DNA of 64,000 nt, taken from contig OZ034968.1 of NCBI GenBank assembly GCA_964030785.1, forward strand, positions 60,848,399 through 60,912,398, in the 5' to 3' direction. This DNA is from Siderastrea siderea. Lineage: Eukaryota; Cnidaria; Anthozoa; Scleractinia; Rhizangiidae. Position 1 is the stretch's first letter. Every line of letters begins with the position of its first letter. Below are positions 51,480 through 62,270 of the stretch, piece by piece. The notes below the pieces were generated by a model. It worked only from the letters and a program-made list of their open reading frames with translations, was not told the origin of the DNA and made no database searches. The translations under genes were made by a program, and so were the position numbers.

Positions 51480-51836
51480 ATGCCCACCAAGAGGAGAAGG
51501 GGTATCAAGCGGAAACGCCGCCAATCCGGTGGGGCGGTGGATGTCCAAAAATGGATTGCTAAAACCGGCAAAGAATTTCATTGGCCTGGCTATCAGTACA
51601 TGGGTCCTGGCACCCATTTGGCCAAACGTCTGAAACGTGGGGATCCCGGCATCAATCGCTTGGACCAGATTGCTAAGCAACACGACATTGATTACAGCCG
51701 TGCCAAGAATTTGCAAGATAAATGGAAAGCCGATACCAAGATGATCCAAGCCATTGATCGGTTACCCGGCAAGAAAACCAAGACGGAACGGGTGGTCAAA
51801 AAAATCATGCAAGCCAAGAAACGTTTAAAATTGTAA
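51480..51836 (+). CDS. PLA2-domain virion protein
   Basis: 118 residues. A basic head with RRQSGGA (GG junction) precedes a parvovirus-type phospholipase A2 domain: YMGPGTHL (calcium loop, 40-47), then KQHDIDYSRA with the His68-Asp69 dyad. Such domains in parvoviruses and adintoviruses breach endosomal membranes during entry, so the product is likely carried inside the capsid and released by the protease. The tail is Lys-rich. Followed by AATAAA at 51874. Confidence 0.85.
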   Translation: MPTKRRRGIKRKRRQSGGAVDVQKWIAKTGKEFHWPGYQYMGPGTHLAKRLKRGDPGINRLDQIAKQHDIDYSRAKNLQDKWKADTKMIQAIDRLPGKKTKTERVVKKIMQAKKRLKL

Positions 51837-51933
51837 TTGAATGGCACACCAAGCCGTACCATGTTGAGTAAAAAATAAAAACAAATGAAAATGTCAATCA
51901 CTGTCTCTTTTTTTTCCTCCAACCCTTTCATTC

Positions 51934-52116
51934 CTATGCAAACGTTCTGTCACAACGGTACCTGGCTCTGGAAGCCCGTGGCTGCGCCCGTCGTCGCTCT
52001 TCTTTGGCCCGGAGCTCCGCCAATTCGTCAAAGTCATCGTCGTTTTCTTGGTCTGTCGTGGGGCGGCGTTTCGTACCGTGGCAGGTGCAGCGGCAGGTCT
52101 GTTTTTTGGGAGGCAT
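51934..52116 (-). CDS. Overlapping small Cys/Arg ORF (uncertain)
   Basis: 60 codons from the ATG at 52114-52116 (MPPKKQTCRCTCHGTKRR), then an acidic stretch and a basic tail. It overlaps the C-terminal coding part of the 52034-52444 gene in another frame. It could be a second small protein, a spliced 3' exon or a chance frame. Confidence 0.3.
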   Translation of the reverse strand: MPPKKQTCRCTCHGTKRRPTTDQENDDDFDELAELRAKEERRRAQPRASRARYRCDRTFA

Positions 52117-52444
52117 CGGGAGAGGGCGGCGGTGCTGGCGCTGGTGTTAGAGGGCGCTTGAACTCGTACCGCCAGTAGTCGCAACAAAAATCCAGGCCCT
52201 CGATAAACCACCCTGTGGTCAGCTGTGGGTAATGGCCCGGGGTCCAATGTTGCTTCACATAGGCGGCTCGTGCTGCCTGGGCTGCCTGGGCTGCCTGTTT
52301 CAACCGTGCTCTCTCCTCCTCTAATTCTTCTCCAAACTGTGTGACCCCCCGGTCGAGCACCCACTCCTTCTTCACTTCAGATAAAATTTCGTCCACTTGG
52401 AATGCCTCAAATTCTTCCAATAATTCGTCTGGACAAGAGGCCAT
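52034..52444 (-). CDS. Hypothetical acidic protein divergent from PolB
   Basis: 136 residues from the ATG at 52442-52444 (MASCPDELLEEFEAF). An acidic helical N terminus and an Ala-rich coiled coil (EEERARLKQAAQAAQAARAA), then an aromatic/Cys segment (GLDFCCDYWRYEF) and a Pro-rich tail ending RPRKRR, a possible nuclear signal. CTATAAAAG on the same strand (52475-52483), ~30 bp upstream, supports expression. No family recognised. It is transcribed away from the polymerase gene. Confidence 0.55.
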   Translation of the reverse strand: MASCPDELLEEFEAFQVDEILSEVKKEWVLDRGVTQFGEELEEERARLKQAAQAAQAARAAYVKQHWTPGHYPQLTTGWFIEGLDFCCDYWRYEFKRPLTPAPAPPPSPDASQKTDLPLHLPRYETPPHDRPRKRR

Positions 52445-52474
52445 GTTGAGAGGATCCACCCCGAGGTTCGATCT

Positions 52475-52587
52475 CTTTTATAGTGTCTCATTCGTTCCCC
52501 GCGAGGCCTGATGGGACTAACTTGGTGCCTTGCTTGGTGATTGGTTCATGCCCTTCTCCCACGTGACCTTTTTTTCTCTATAAAAAA
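52475..52587. promoter_or_regulatory. Divergent promoter between 52444 gene and PolB
   Basis: A minus-strand TATA box (CTATAAAAG, 52475-52483) and a plus-strand TATA box (TATAAAAAA, 52579-52587) flank an inverted CCAAT (GATTGG, ~52540) and an E-box CACGTG (52560-52565). Confidence 0.55.
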
Positions 52588-52714
52588 CGAGCACCGACCT
52601 CCAGCTAGTTCATCAGATCCTGACCTCTCGCCCGCCAAGACCAATTGGCTTTGCTAGGTCTCGATACCTCAGACTCTGAGAAAAAAAAACACAAACCTGT
52701 TATGTCCTGAAGAG

Positions 52715-55700
52715 ATGGAAGACAGCGAGGAAGATGACTTGTGCAATGATCTCCTCGATCATTTGGAACGCCAACACGCGTTTCAAACAAACCTCCTTCA
52801 GCAAAGTGGTGGTGCCTTGGATGGTGCGGAGGGCGCCTTCGAGTTTGAGTTGGACAATTATGTCGATCGTAAGAGTAGCCGTATGGGTGTTCGTGAACGT
52901 CATTTCAATACCCGTTTACGCCAAAGGGGGAACTTAATTCCAGATGAAAACATTACTCAAGCACTTCAAGATGGTTTACGTCGAGCGGTGGATCAAGTGT
53001 TAACCACCACTCCCAACCTGCACGATCAAGATCGACTCTATTTTACCATCGGTTCCGACCGTCTCCACAATAATTTTCAAGGATGGGGATTACGTGCTGG
53101 TGAATGGCGTGAAGGAGGTGAACGTTTGGATGCCCTCTTCGATCGATTGGCCCAAGCCCTCAACAGCAACGAACAATTTGAAATGGACGATTCGTTTCAA
53201 TTGTCCATCACCCAAGTCCATCATGCACCTCAGGGAACCGGACGAAAACGCAGTACCAAGCCGGGCCACCCAACCCTTGAAGTGCTGACGGCGCGGTCAC
53301 GGTCCGTTATCCGCATCCAAAATAGAGATGACCTCTGTTGTGCTCGGGCCCTCGTCACTGCTAAAGCTCGCCTGGACCAACACCCGAAATGGGAATCGAT
53401 TCGACACGGTAGGAAAATCCAAAAAGAATTGGCTCTGTTGCTCCATCACGAAGCCAAGGTGCCCTTGGGTCCTTGCAGCTACGATGCCTTGACGGCCTTC
53501 AGTGCCGCCCCGTCCCTTGCCAATTATCAGATCATTCTGGTGGACGCCCATCGCTCGTTCCATATCACCACCTTTGGAGGCACCCAAGACAAACCATTGA
53601 TTTTGCTCCACGACCATGGCCATTACGATGTCATTACCCGTTTGCCAGGGTTTTTCGGGTCCAGTTATGTGTGTGGCCACTGTTGGAAACCCTATAACAC
53701 CCAGGGAGGGCATCGATGCGACAAAAAACGACTTTGCGGAGCCTGTCGTCAAAAAGATTGCCCCGATTTCCAGGCAGCTTACCCAAGAGGCCTCAAAGCG
53801 ACCCAACGTTGCCACACTTGTCATCGCGACTTTTTCGGAGACACTTGTTTCCAAACACATCTGGCTGTTGACCAGGCGGGCAAACCCACCACCAACCCAC
53901 AGTCCACCGTGTGCTTTCTTCGCAGGCGATGCCCCTCCTGCCGAAAGCAGGAGGTAGGGGTAGAAAGAATTCAAAGGCATCAATGCTGGCACATAGATTG
54001 TCCTTCCTGCTATGAGTACGTGGACGCCCAGACTCATCTATGTTTTATTCAACGAGCCCCAAAGCCTCAAGAAGAGAAAAAGAAGAAGAGAAAGAAGAAA
54101 CGTCAAGGGGGTCCTCGCGCCAAACGAGGGGCCGCGGCTGCGGGACTTCAAACCCCCAATGCACCGGAGGAGGAGGAGCAAGAAGACGATGTGGACGACC
54201 TGCCACCCTTGCACGTGTTTTTTGACATTGAAGCCATGCAACCCCACGAACAACACATCGCTAATCTCATCGTGGCCGAAACCGAAGACGACGACGACCC
54301 CGTGCATTTCCCAGGCGAATATTGTACCAGAGATTTTCTCGAATGGTTGGATACGCTCACGTTGAACGACACCCGACAAGTCAATGTGATGGCTCATAAT
54401 TTCCAAGGGTACGATGGGTACTTTGTGGTTCATCAATACCATAGTGACAACCGGATCGTCGGACAGCTCCGGAACGGATGTAAACTCTTACAAGTCCAAC
54501 ACGATCGTATCCGTTTCATCGATTCTCTCAGTTTCTTCCAGATGCCTTTGTCGGCCTTTCCCAAAACCTTTGGATTGACAAAATTGAAAAAAGGTTACTT
54601 CCCACACAAGTTCAACCTCTCCGAGCATCAAAACTACGTGGGCATCGTCCCAGCCCTCGATTACTACATGCCTGAAACCATGTCTCCCGAAGGCAAGCAA
54701 GCCTTGGAAAAGTGGCATCAAGAGCAACGCGATAAGGAGGTGGTCTTTGATTTCCAGAAAGAATTGGTCGCGTACTGTGAATCAGATGTGCGTCTCTTGA
54801 AACAAGGATGTCTCACCTTCAAACGATTGTTTGAAGCTCAAGCGGGTTTCAACCCCTTCGATCAAATCACCATTGCTTCCGCCTGCAACCGGGATCTACG
54901 CATGAACCGGATGATCCCCAACAGCATTGCCAGTGAACCCGTCCGTGGTTGGAAGAACCGTATAAACCATTCCAACGTGGCCATCGAATGGCTAACCTGG
55001 TGTGCCTAACAACAGCCCCAGGACATTCAACACGCGGGCAATGCCGGTGAGGTTCGCATCCCAGCCGTGGGGTTCGTGGATGGTTACTGCCACGACACCC
55101 AGACCGTGTACGAATTTCAAGGTTGTTTCACCCATGGATGTCCCACCTGCTATCCAAACCGCCACGAAAAACATGTGCGTCACTATGATCGAACCATGCA
55201 AGATGTCTACGAAACCTCGCAACACAAGGTCCAACAGCTTAGAGAACAAGGGTACACTGTGGTCCAAATATGGGGGTGCGAATGGAAACGTCTCAAAGAA
55301 ACCAACCCAGAGATCCAATCCTTCGTCGACAACCTGGACTTCAACGACCCCCTCAACCCTCGTGACGCTTTCTGTGGAGGTCGTACCAATGCTATAAAGC
55401 TGTACCACCATGTCACTCCCAGCCAAAAGATCCATTACATTGATGTCACCTCCTTGTACCCTTGGGTTAACAAAACCTGTGTGTACCCCAAAGGTCATCC
55501 TGAATTCATTTCCCAACCGGGTCACACCGACATCCAACAGTACTTTGGTCTCATCCAATGCAAAGTCCTCCCTCCACGTGCCTTGTACCATCCCGTACTG
55601 CCTTACCGCCATGAGAGCAAACTCACCTTTCCCCTCTGTGCCACCTGTGTCAAAGAAGAAATGGCAAAACCTCTTCTGGAGAGATCCGCTCAGTGCGACC

Positions 55701-56761
55701 ACACCGACGAACAACGCGTCCTGACCGGGACATGGTGCAGCCCGGAATTGTCTAAAGCGGTGGACTTAGGATACCAAGTCCAGTACATCAACGAAGTCTG
55801 GCATTTTCACGAGACCTGTGAAGGACTGTTCCGAGACTACGTCAACACTTGGTTGAAAATCAAGCAAGAAGCTAGTGGGTGGCCATCGTGGGTCGGAGAC
55901 GACGAAACCAAGCGACTACAATACATCCAAGAGTACTTCGAACATGAAGGCATCCGGTTGGACTACAACAAGATCAAGAAGAATCCTGGTCTCCGGACCT
56001 TAGCCAAAATGATGCTCAATTCCATGTGGGGCAAGTTTGGACAACGGCTCAACAAGACCCAAGTCCAAGAATTTGATGATCCCAAAGCCTTTCACAGTTT
56101 CCTAGATACCTCCACCTTGGACGTACGTCACGTCTCCGTTATGAATGACCAAATGGTAGAGGTACTCTACCAGTACCAAGAGGAAGACATCCCCGTCTCC
56201 CCAAACCTCAACATCTTTGTGGCTTGTTTCACTACCTGTTGGGCTCGACTCCGTCTCTATGCTGCGTTGGAACAATTGGGGGAACGGGTCTTGTACTATG
56301 ACACCGACTCCGTGGTTTATCTGGAAGACGAGGGTCAATCCAACCCAGTCTTGGGGGATTACCTCGGCGAGTTTACGAGCGAATTAGACGCCGACGACTA
56401 CATTAAAGAATTCGTGTCAGGTGGTCCCAAGAATTATGGCTATGTCACAAAGAAAGGCAAAGTGGAATGCAAAGTGAGGGGTTTTCGCCTCAACTGGGAA
56501 GGCAAAACCCAATTAAATTTCAACGTGATGCGTCAAAACGTCCTGGACGAAATCCAAAACCCTCAAAAGAAACCGCGTCAAACTCTAGTCACCAAAACGC
56601 ATCAGATTGTGCGCGATCCCAAACACTACCAACTCTACACCTTTCCGGATTACAAGCGTTACCAGTTGGTGTACGACAAGAGAGTCATTGATCCTGCCAC
56701 CTTTCAAACCTACCCTTACGGATATCGAGCCGCCTGCCAAGACACACCTTCACCCTGTTGA
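52715..56761 (+). pseudogene. Protein-primed DNA polymerase B, one in-frame stop
   Basis: A 1348-codon frame interrupted once by TAA at 55007-55009; both halves are otherwise open and in phase (764 and then ~583 codons). The N-terminal region holds Cys-rich zinc modules (~318-440). Exonuclease motifs: FFDIEAM (Asp ~505), AHNFQGYDGYF (~560) and YCESDVRLL (~686). Polymerase motifs after the stop: DVTSLYPWV (A, ~909), LNSMWGKFG (B, ~1098), YYDTDSVVY (C, ~1195). It would replicate the element from a terminal protein primer. The stop separates exonuclease from polymerase, so this copy is inactive unless the codon is read through. The 3' end runs into the right TIR. Confidence 0.9.
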
Positions 56762-56969
56762 GGCGCGTGTGACCACACCCAAGGAAAAGGATTAAAAAGT
56801 CATTGATTTCAACATGGCGTCTTTTTTTATCTGATCTGAGCCCGCGATCCCCATTTTTTCCCCCGACTGGTCAGCGGTTTCCCACCCTAGCCAGAGGGCT
56901 ATTTACCTACGTCATGTAAGCGTCACGAAATGTCCTCTCTTTTCTGATCGGAGCCCGCGATCCCTTTTT

Positions 56970-57155
56970 CCCTATGTATTCCCTATGTATTCCCTATGTA
57001 TTCCTTATGTATTCCCTATGTATTACCCTATGTATTCCCTATGTATTCCCTATGTATTCCCCATGTATTCCCTATGTATTCCCTATGTACTACCTATGTA
57101 TTCCCTATGTATTCCCTATGTATTACCCTATGTATTCCCTATGTATTCCCTATGT
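56970..57155. repeat. CCCTATGTATT minisatellite, right TIR
   Basis: Inverted counterpart of 37453-37633. It is flanked on both sides by ~95-bp direct repeats containing GATCGGAGCCCGCGATCC and CAGCGGTTTCCCACCCTAGC. Confidence 0.9.
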
Positions 57156-57423
57156 AATTGTCCTCTCTTTTCTGATCTGAGCCCGCGATCCTTTTTTTTT
57201 CCAACACGGGTCAGCGGTTTCCCAACAAAAATCACATGACCTCCATCCGCCATCTTGAATGAGCCCGCGATCCTTTTTCATCACTGGTCAGCGGTTTCCC
57301 ACCCTAGCCAGAGGGCTATTTACCTACGTCATGTAAGCGTCACGAAATGTCCTCTCTTTTCTGATCGGAGCCCACGATCCCTTTTTCCCTCCTGGTCTGC
57401 TGGTAGGTGAAATAACCCAAGTC

Positions 57424-57762
57424 ATGCGCATGCGTCCATGTTTTTTCTTTTTTTTGTGTACCACAAGGCCAGGATGGTCTTTCTCTTGTCATATCACCCA
57501 ACCCAAAACATCCTCCCAAGATCTACCCGGTATCGATTTTCCTTCTCTTCATTGGTGCAAGCGAGACGATATTCGAGATCCCTGCAACATTTGCGGACAA
57601 GTCTTACCCATCAACACTGATACCACCTGGAAATATCAACCCTGTCCAAGTTGTCTCCAGGCCGGTTGCATCATCCCACCAGACGAAACTTGTTGCGGTC
57701 GATGTCCTCTCAGTGGAGCCGACACGGATGTGGCGCCAGAACCACTTGAAAAAAAGAACTGA
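57424..57762 (+). CDS. Zinc-ribbon protein in right TIR
   Basis: The second copy of the TIR gene described at 36850-37188, with the same 112 residues and Cys pairs (CNIC, CPSC, CCGRC). Its frame is intact in both TIRs, which suggests a real gene or very recent homogenisation of the TIRs. Followed at once by GTTATTAAACACG with an ATTAAA poly(A)-like signal (~57771). Confidence 0.6.
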   Translation: MRMRPCFFFFLCTTRPGWSFSCHITQPKTSSQDLPGIDFPSLHWCKRDDIRDPCNICGQVLPINTDTTWKYQPCPSCLQAGCIIPPDETCCGRCPLSGADTDVAPEPLEKKN

Positions 57763-58310
57763 GTTGTTGTTATTAAACACGTTGAAAAGAAAAAACTCTG
57801 TCTCTTTTTTGGGTCTTATAACCCTAACTCAGCGGTTTTCCCACCCAAACCACGTGACCTCATTCCACTTCCGGTCACGTGACCCCCAACCTCAAAGTGA
57901 CCTTTGACCCCTTCTCTCATTGGTCCATTCTTTTGACCGTGATCACATGATAAAAAGGAATGGCACTAGTTGCTCATTGGTTTAAAAAATTAGGGGGGTG
58001 GGTCTTTTTCATTCAATGACCCAGATCGCTGTCCCTTACTACTTGGAGCAAAACCATTTACCTATAATAAGAGAAAGACCATCCTGACCTTGTGGTACAA
58101 TAAAAAATGGACGCATGCGCGTGTCTTGCTCGATGCTCAACTTCGGTTATTTCACCTACCATTCACCAGGGGATCCCCGCGTCCCCTGCCCTGGCCCCGG
58201 CCCCAATCCCCCTATGGTCTGCGGTTTATCCCTTCCTTAGCAACCACCCTAGCAACCCCCCACAACATCAAAACGAGGCAAACCACCCCTAGTGAGCCCA
58301 CTTTACTACT

Positions 58311-58316
58311 TTTGGA
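58311..58316. other. Polinton target-site duplication, right
   Basis: TTTGGA, identical to 36295-36300; the host flank resumes with CCCACT as in copy 1. Confidence 0.95.
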
Positions 58317-60849
58317 CCCACTTCTAAACCATAGAGTTAACTAATGCAAACTGTAAAATAGTTTTAAGTTTTGTGACCAAGAATATCTGTGAGAATGTGT
58401 TCGTTCTGTTACGTGTGTTCAAAAAAAGAACTAGCAGGAACACAAAAGTCACTCACTTAAAACTAGTCATTGTAAACTCGTATACCTTATACGTATGCCA
58501 TTTTGTCATGCTATAATGTCAGTCAACGAGTTTACCTTTCACGCCATGTTCGTCCATTTTTAAAAATTCAAGTACTGTTTTTTTTATATAGGTGGTAAAA
58601 AGAGAAGCTGATTGGTGAAAAATAGCTCAATAGATAGCAAAGGAAAATTCTCCCACCCCCAAATGTCGTCTTCACAATACTAATCTACTCTACCTGACTC
58701 TACGTTTGACTCTCAGCAAAGATGTGAGCAGGTGACCACTTCTTATGAAAGGTTTACTTTAATTAAAAACTTTTAGCCCTCTTTTCGATGCGAAACTCCT
58801 TTCCAGCTACTGTAGAATAGAGGGGTTTTGGATTTAAGGAATTTAAAAGAACGTTGTACATGTAAACTCCACTGTTTTGCTTAAACAGCTGCATATCATA
58901 ACATTCATAATAGACATCGTGCAATGAACGCAGTACTTTGACATGTTTTGCATATTGAGATTATCATTCGTCTTAATACGGAAATGACACAAATTTACCG
59001 TCGTACTGCCATTGCTGCAAAATCGCCATTACAAACATTACCCGCGACGAAATCCAAAACGTACTCGAACAACAGTCTTACTCAGCTGAAAGTATGCAAG
59101 AAGAACTGATATCTCTTTTAGTAGTGAACATTTTTCTGTCTATTACTGAGGCCCTGCTAGGGTTTTAGGATTATGGATTGTTAGGGGTTTTTAGAGAACG
59201 GATACGGATTATCGGCCACTTAATTTAAAGAGTACGCATTGTTTGTACTGCATTTTAAAATAAGGGATTATTAGGCAGCCCACCTTACGTAGCGGGCAAG
59301 GCCACTTTTAGTTCTACAGTAAAAAAAAAATTCCAAAACGAAGTTTGCGTTCCTTTGGTAAGTGCTTGAGGGTCACGAATGATTGAATGGTATGTTAGTG
59401 ATGCCTATTAAGACGGGAGTGGTGGGTGTGACCGTTGTATTCTTGGGGATAGGTGTATGGAGGAGCCTATAAGCGTAGTTGTGTGTGGCTGACAGCATAT
59501 ATTGCTTTGCACGTTTTCCCGTGCTAGGCAGCTCTTTGTTTTTGAGTTGAGATTTTATTGTTGGTTTTTACCTTTTTCTAGCGTTGAATGAGTCTAAGAT
59601 CAAATCTTTTTAACCAACGAGGCCCTCTTTGCCTTCATGTTCTGCAAAATCGAATGGTTTGGGAGGTTTCGCTTCCAATAAAGGCTGAATAGTGCTCACA
59701 CCAGTGTGCTGTCTGTTGGCTTTTTCGCAAGAACTTGGTGGAGGGAGACGATAAAGCAGACTGTTGCCAAGAGGTACCAACTCATGGAAAATTTTAGGCT
59801 ACTCTTTGGACTACTTACACCATCTCAGGGCGTTGCCAGAATCATTATTTAACACAACTGACCAAACGAAATGTTGTTTTGGCTTCCATGGATGTTTAAA
59901 CAAGATTATGCACAAATGTAAAGTGGACACACTTGAGTAGAACTTTTGAAAACGTTGTTATCTTAAATTGATTGCATTACATGATGCAACTTTAACCTAA
60001 CCATCAATCTAGTATTTATTTTGTGGTTACGGTCAAGTTAATTAATTGTGTTTGTATTAAGGGTGTCATGTAGTGTTTTGGTGTGGTCCATATAAGGGAG
60101 ATTGTGTGGAGGATTAGATGTCAGCGCAGTATACAAGTGTGTAAGTTTGTGTTGAGTAAACATGTTCTAGATTTGTGTTTCGTTTGGATGTTCTGTTATT
60201 GTTAGTTGTAAGTGTTGTAGAGTATTTAGATGTGAGTAGAAATCTTTAATGTATAGTATTTATATTTTGTAGCAGTTTGAGGTGATGTTCTTTTCATAGG
60301 AGGTGGAATTTGGTGTTTCTTTGTCCAGTGAGTAGTACGGTAATTCTATTTTAGAATAAGGTGATATGTAGAATTTGAAATTAAGTTTGTACTAAATGTA
60401 TTTAGCAAGAAGAAATTGTTGTAGCGTGATGTTATGCGGTTGTATTTGTAATTTGTTGAGTTGGAAATGGAGAAATATTAGTTACGGGTAGGTTTTGGTT
60501 AGCTCGAACTGCGACTCGCTAGACTCGCCGGCTCGCATTTTTAGCACACCCAACATTACAAAGGGGGCGTCTTTGATAGACCACGGGTTTTCTTGTTAGT
60601 GGTCATTTTTTTTATGGATATGTTTGTTTACAAGCTTGGGATATGGATTATTTCTGAAATTTACCCAGGATTATTCAATTGTTGAACAAATTTGCATAGT
60701 TGACAGCTGCTTGTAATTAGAACCTTTGGAATGTAACGCAACGCTCAAAACATCTCGAACCGAACGCAATTTTAGTGTCACGCTATAATTAACTGTCACG
60801 TAGTCACGCTGCTCATCTTTGGTAGAGGGGGAGCGATGTAGTGACTGTA
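58317..60849. other. Intergenic, duplicated, no gene recognised
   Basis: Continuation of copy 2 after the Polinton; matches 17165-19701 with small indels. No coding frame is supported. Confidence 0.55.
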
Positions 60850-62268
60850 CAGCGTCGCAAATGATCCCGAGACTGCAAGTGATCCCCGACCGCAAATGAT
60901 CCCCAAATTGGACCGCAAATGATCCCAGAACCGCAAATGATCCCGCTAAATAATAGAAATGGAGTGACAATAGAACGGCGATGACATTGTAAATTGTTGT
61001 TGTTGTAAAGACGTGGACTCTGGAAAGGCGTGGACAGAGGCACGGCGAGGTCTACGGAATAATGTGGATACTGGAGCTTTTGTCTTTACTATTCCTCAAG
61101 GCACGTTTTAGCCCCATAATTCATGACTTAGATATTTTATTTCGAGGCAAAAAAAAAATAATAATAAAATGTTACGATGTAAAGTAGTCCTTTAAATTCG
61201 CAATTGTTTTTGTACCTTTGGCTTAGCATGCCGGTTGTAAATATACCTGGTTTAATTTGTGTATTTTCTTAACGATCTGTTAACAGAATAACAGAATGCT
61301 TTCTTATACATGTTCAAGTAGTACGAGAAAATTTGCAGCTGCTCATGTTAACTGATTTTACCAGCCAGTCACAAATATAGATATTTCTTTATCTCGAGCG
61401 GGTTAACGTTTCCTTTCTAGAGCAATGCTCAATGGAAAAATCAATGGATTCACTTCAACACTCAAATTTACAACATAGAATACTTTTCTGATTTCTTTGG
61501 TGGGTATAACCAGCTCGAGGCAAAAAGTTATGCACGTTAGACTGGTTGCGTGACAACTCAAACACTCAAATAGTTACCTATAAAAGGTATCGGCTGCTAA
61601 CGACAATACTGGCGAGATTTCCACCACACGCACAAAAGACAAGATCCAAATCTACCTCGGTTTTCTTATCACTTTCATTTTTCTGGTCTTTGTCACCTCC
61701 ACCAGCATTAACGCCACCAAAAATCGCCAATCAAAGGACGAGAGTAATCAAATTGGAGACCAGTTTGGCCATTTCTTCAAGCGCGATCGCAAGCGAGTTC
61801 GGGTTAATACCCGGTCCAGTGACCTTCTCACACATGGTTCATAGTGACCTTTGATTTCAAAGGCAGATGTCAATCCCCACGCCCTGGAAACCCGTGGCTT
61901 TCTCGACTGTATCGCGGACTCGGTCAACCATCGGTCAACCATCCATGAGATCTGTATATGCATATGAATATAAAATATGTATTTTTCAGCCATAATCATG
62001 TTTGCTTTCTATGCCATTGTATTCTAGGGCCTTTAAAATGTTGTATTTCACTGATCAATAAGAAATTTTTCTGTTTTTTTTTAATTTATTTATTTATTTT
62101 GGTCAGCACTTTCACCATCCAGTATTTTCACCTCACTGAGACTCCAAGCCATTCCAAATTTTTTCAGCGGGATCATTTGCGGTCCGCTGTGGGGATCATT
62201 TGTGGTCCTGGAATCATTTGCGGTCCAATTTGGGGATCATTTGCGGTCGGGGATCATTTGCGGCGCTG
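60850..62268. mobile_element. TA-flanked DNA transposon with GATCATTTGCGG repeats (copy 2, uninterrupted)
   Basis: Inverted ends CAGCGTCGCAAATGATCCC and GGATCATTTGCGGCGCTG with TA on both sides (60848-60849, 62269-62270). Subterminal repeats: fewer CAAATGATCCC units than in copy 1 on the left, and GATCATTTGCGGTCC units at ~62169-62255 on the right. 1419 bp, non-coding. It contains the empty site (GTAGTAC, 61318-61324) for the 8.1-kb insertion seen in copy 1. Confidence 0.8.
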
Positions 62269-62270
62269 TA

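Larger units (their letters stand above)
36301..58310. mobile_element. Polinton/Maverick (adintovirus-like) element, 22 kb
   Basis: Terminates in AGTAGTAAAG and its complement, with ~1.67-kb inverted repeats and a 6-bp target duplication. It carries the diagnostic set: protein-primed PolB, retroviral-type integrase with chromodomain, adenain-like protease, A32-like ATPase and capsid proteins, plus a PLA2 protein as in adintoviruses. Such elements are self-synthesising transposons that may also form virions. The near-identical TIRs and an empty site in the sister duplication unit show that insertion came after the duplication. Broken frames in PolB, one capsid paralogue and small genes suggest this copy no longer acts alone. 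Confidence 0.97.
56638..58310. repeat. Polinton terminal inverted repeat, right
   Basis: About 1673 bp, the inverted partner of 36301-37963. Its inner end lies inside the polymerase coding sequence, so the last ~40 codons of PolB belong to the TIR. Confidence 0.93.

Noticed and set aside
54992..55714. 240-residue minus frame within PolB
   Set aside because: Antisense shadow of the polymerase motif region.
36301..58310. CRISPR array or bacterial prophage
   Set aside because: Repeats are TIR minisatellites, not spaced CRISPR repeats; protein-primed PolB, chromodomain integrase, TATA boxes and a host GPCR context are eukaryotic.
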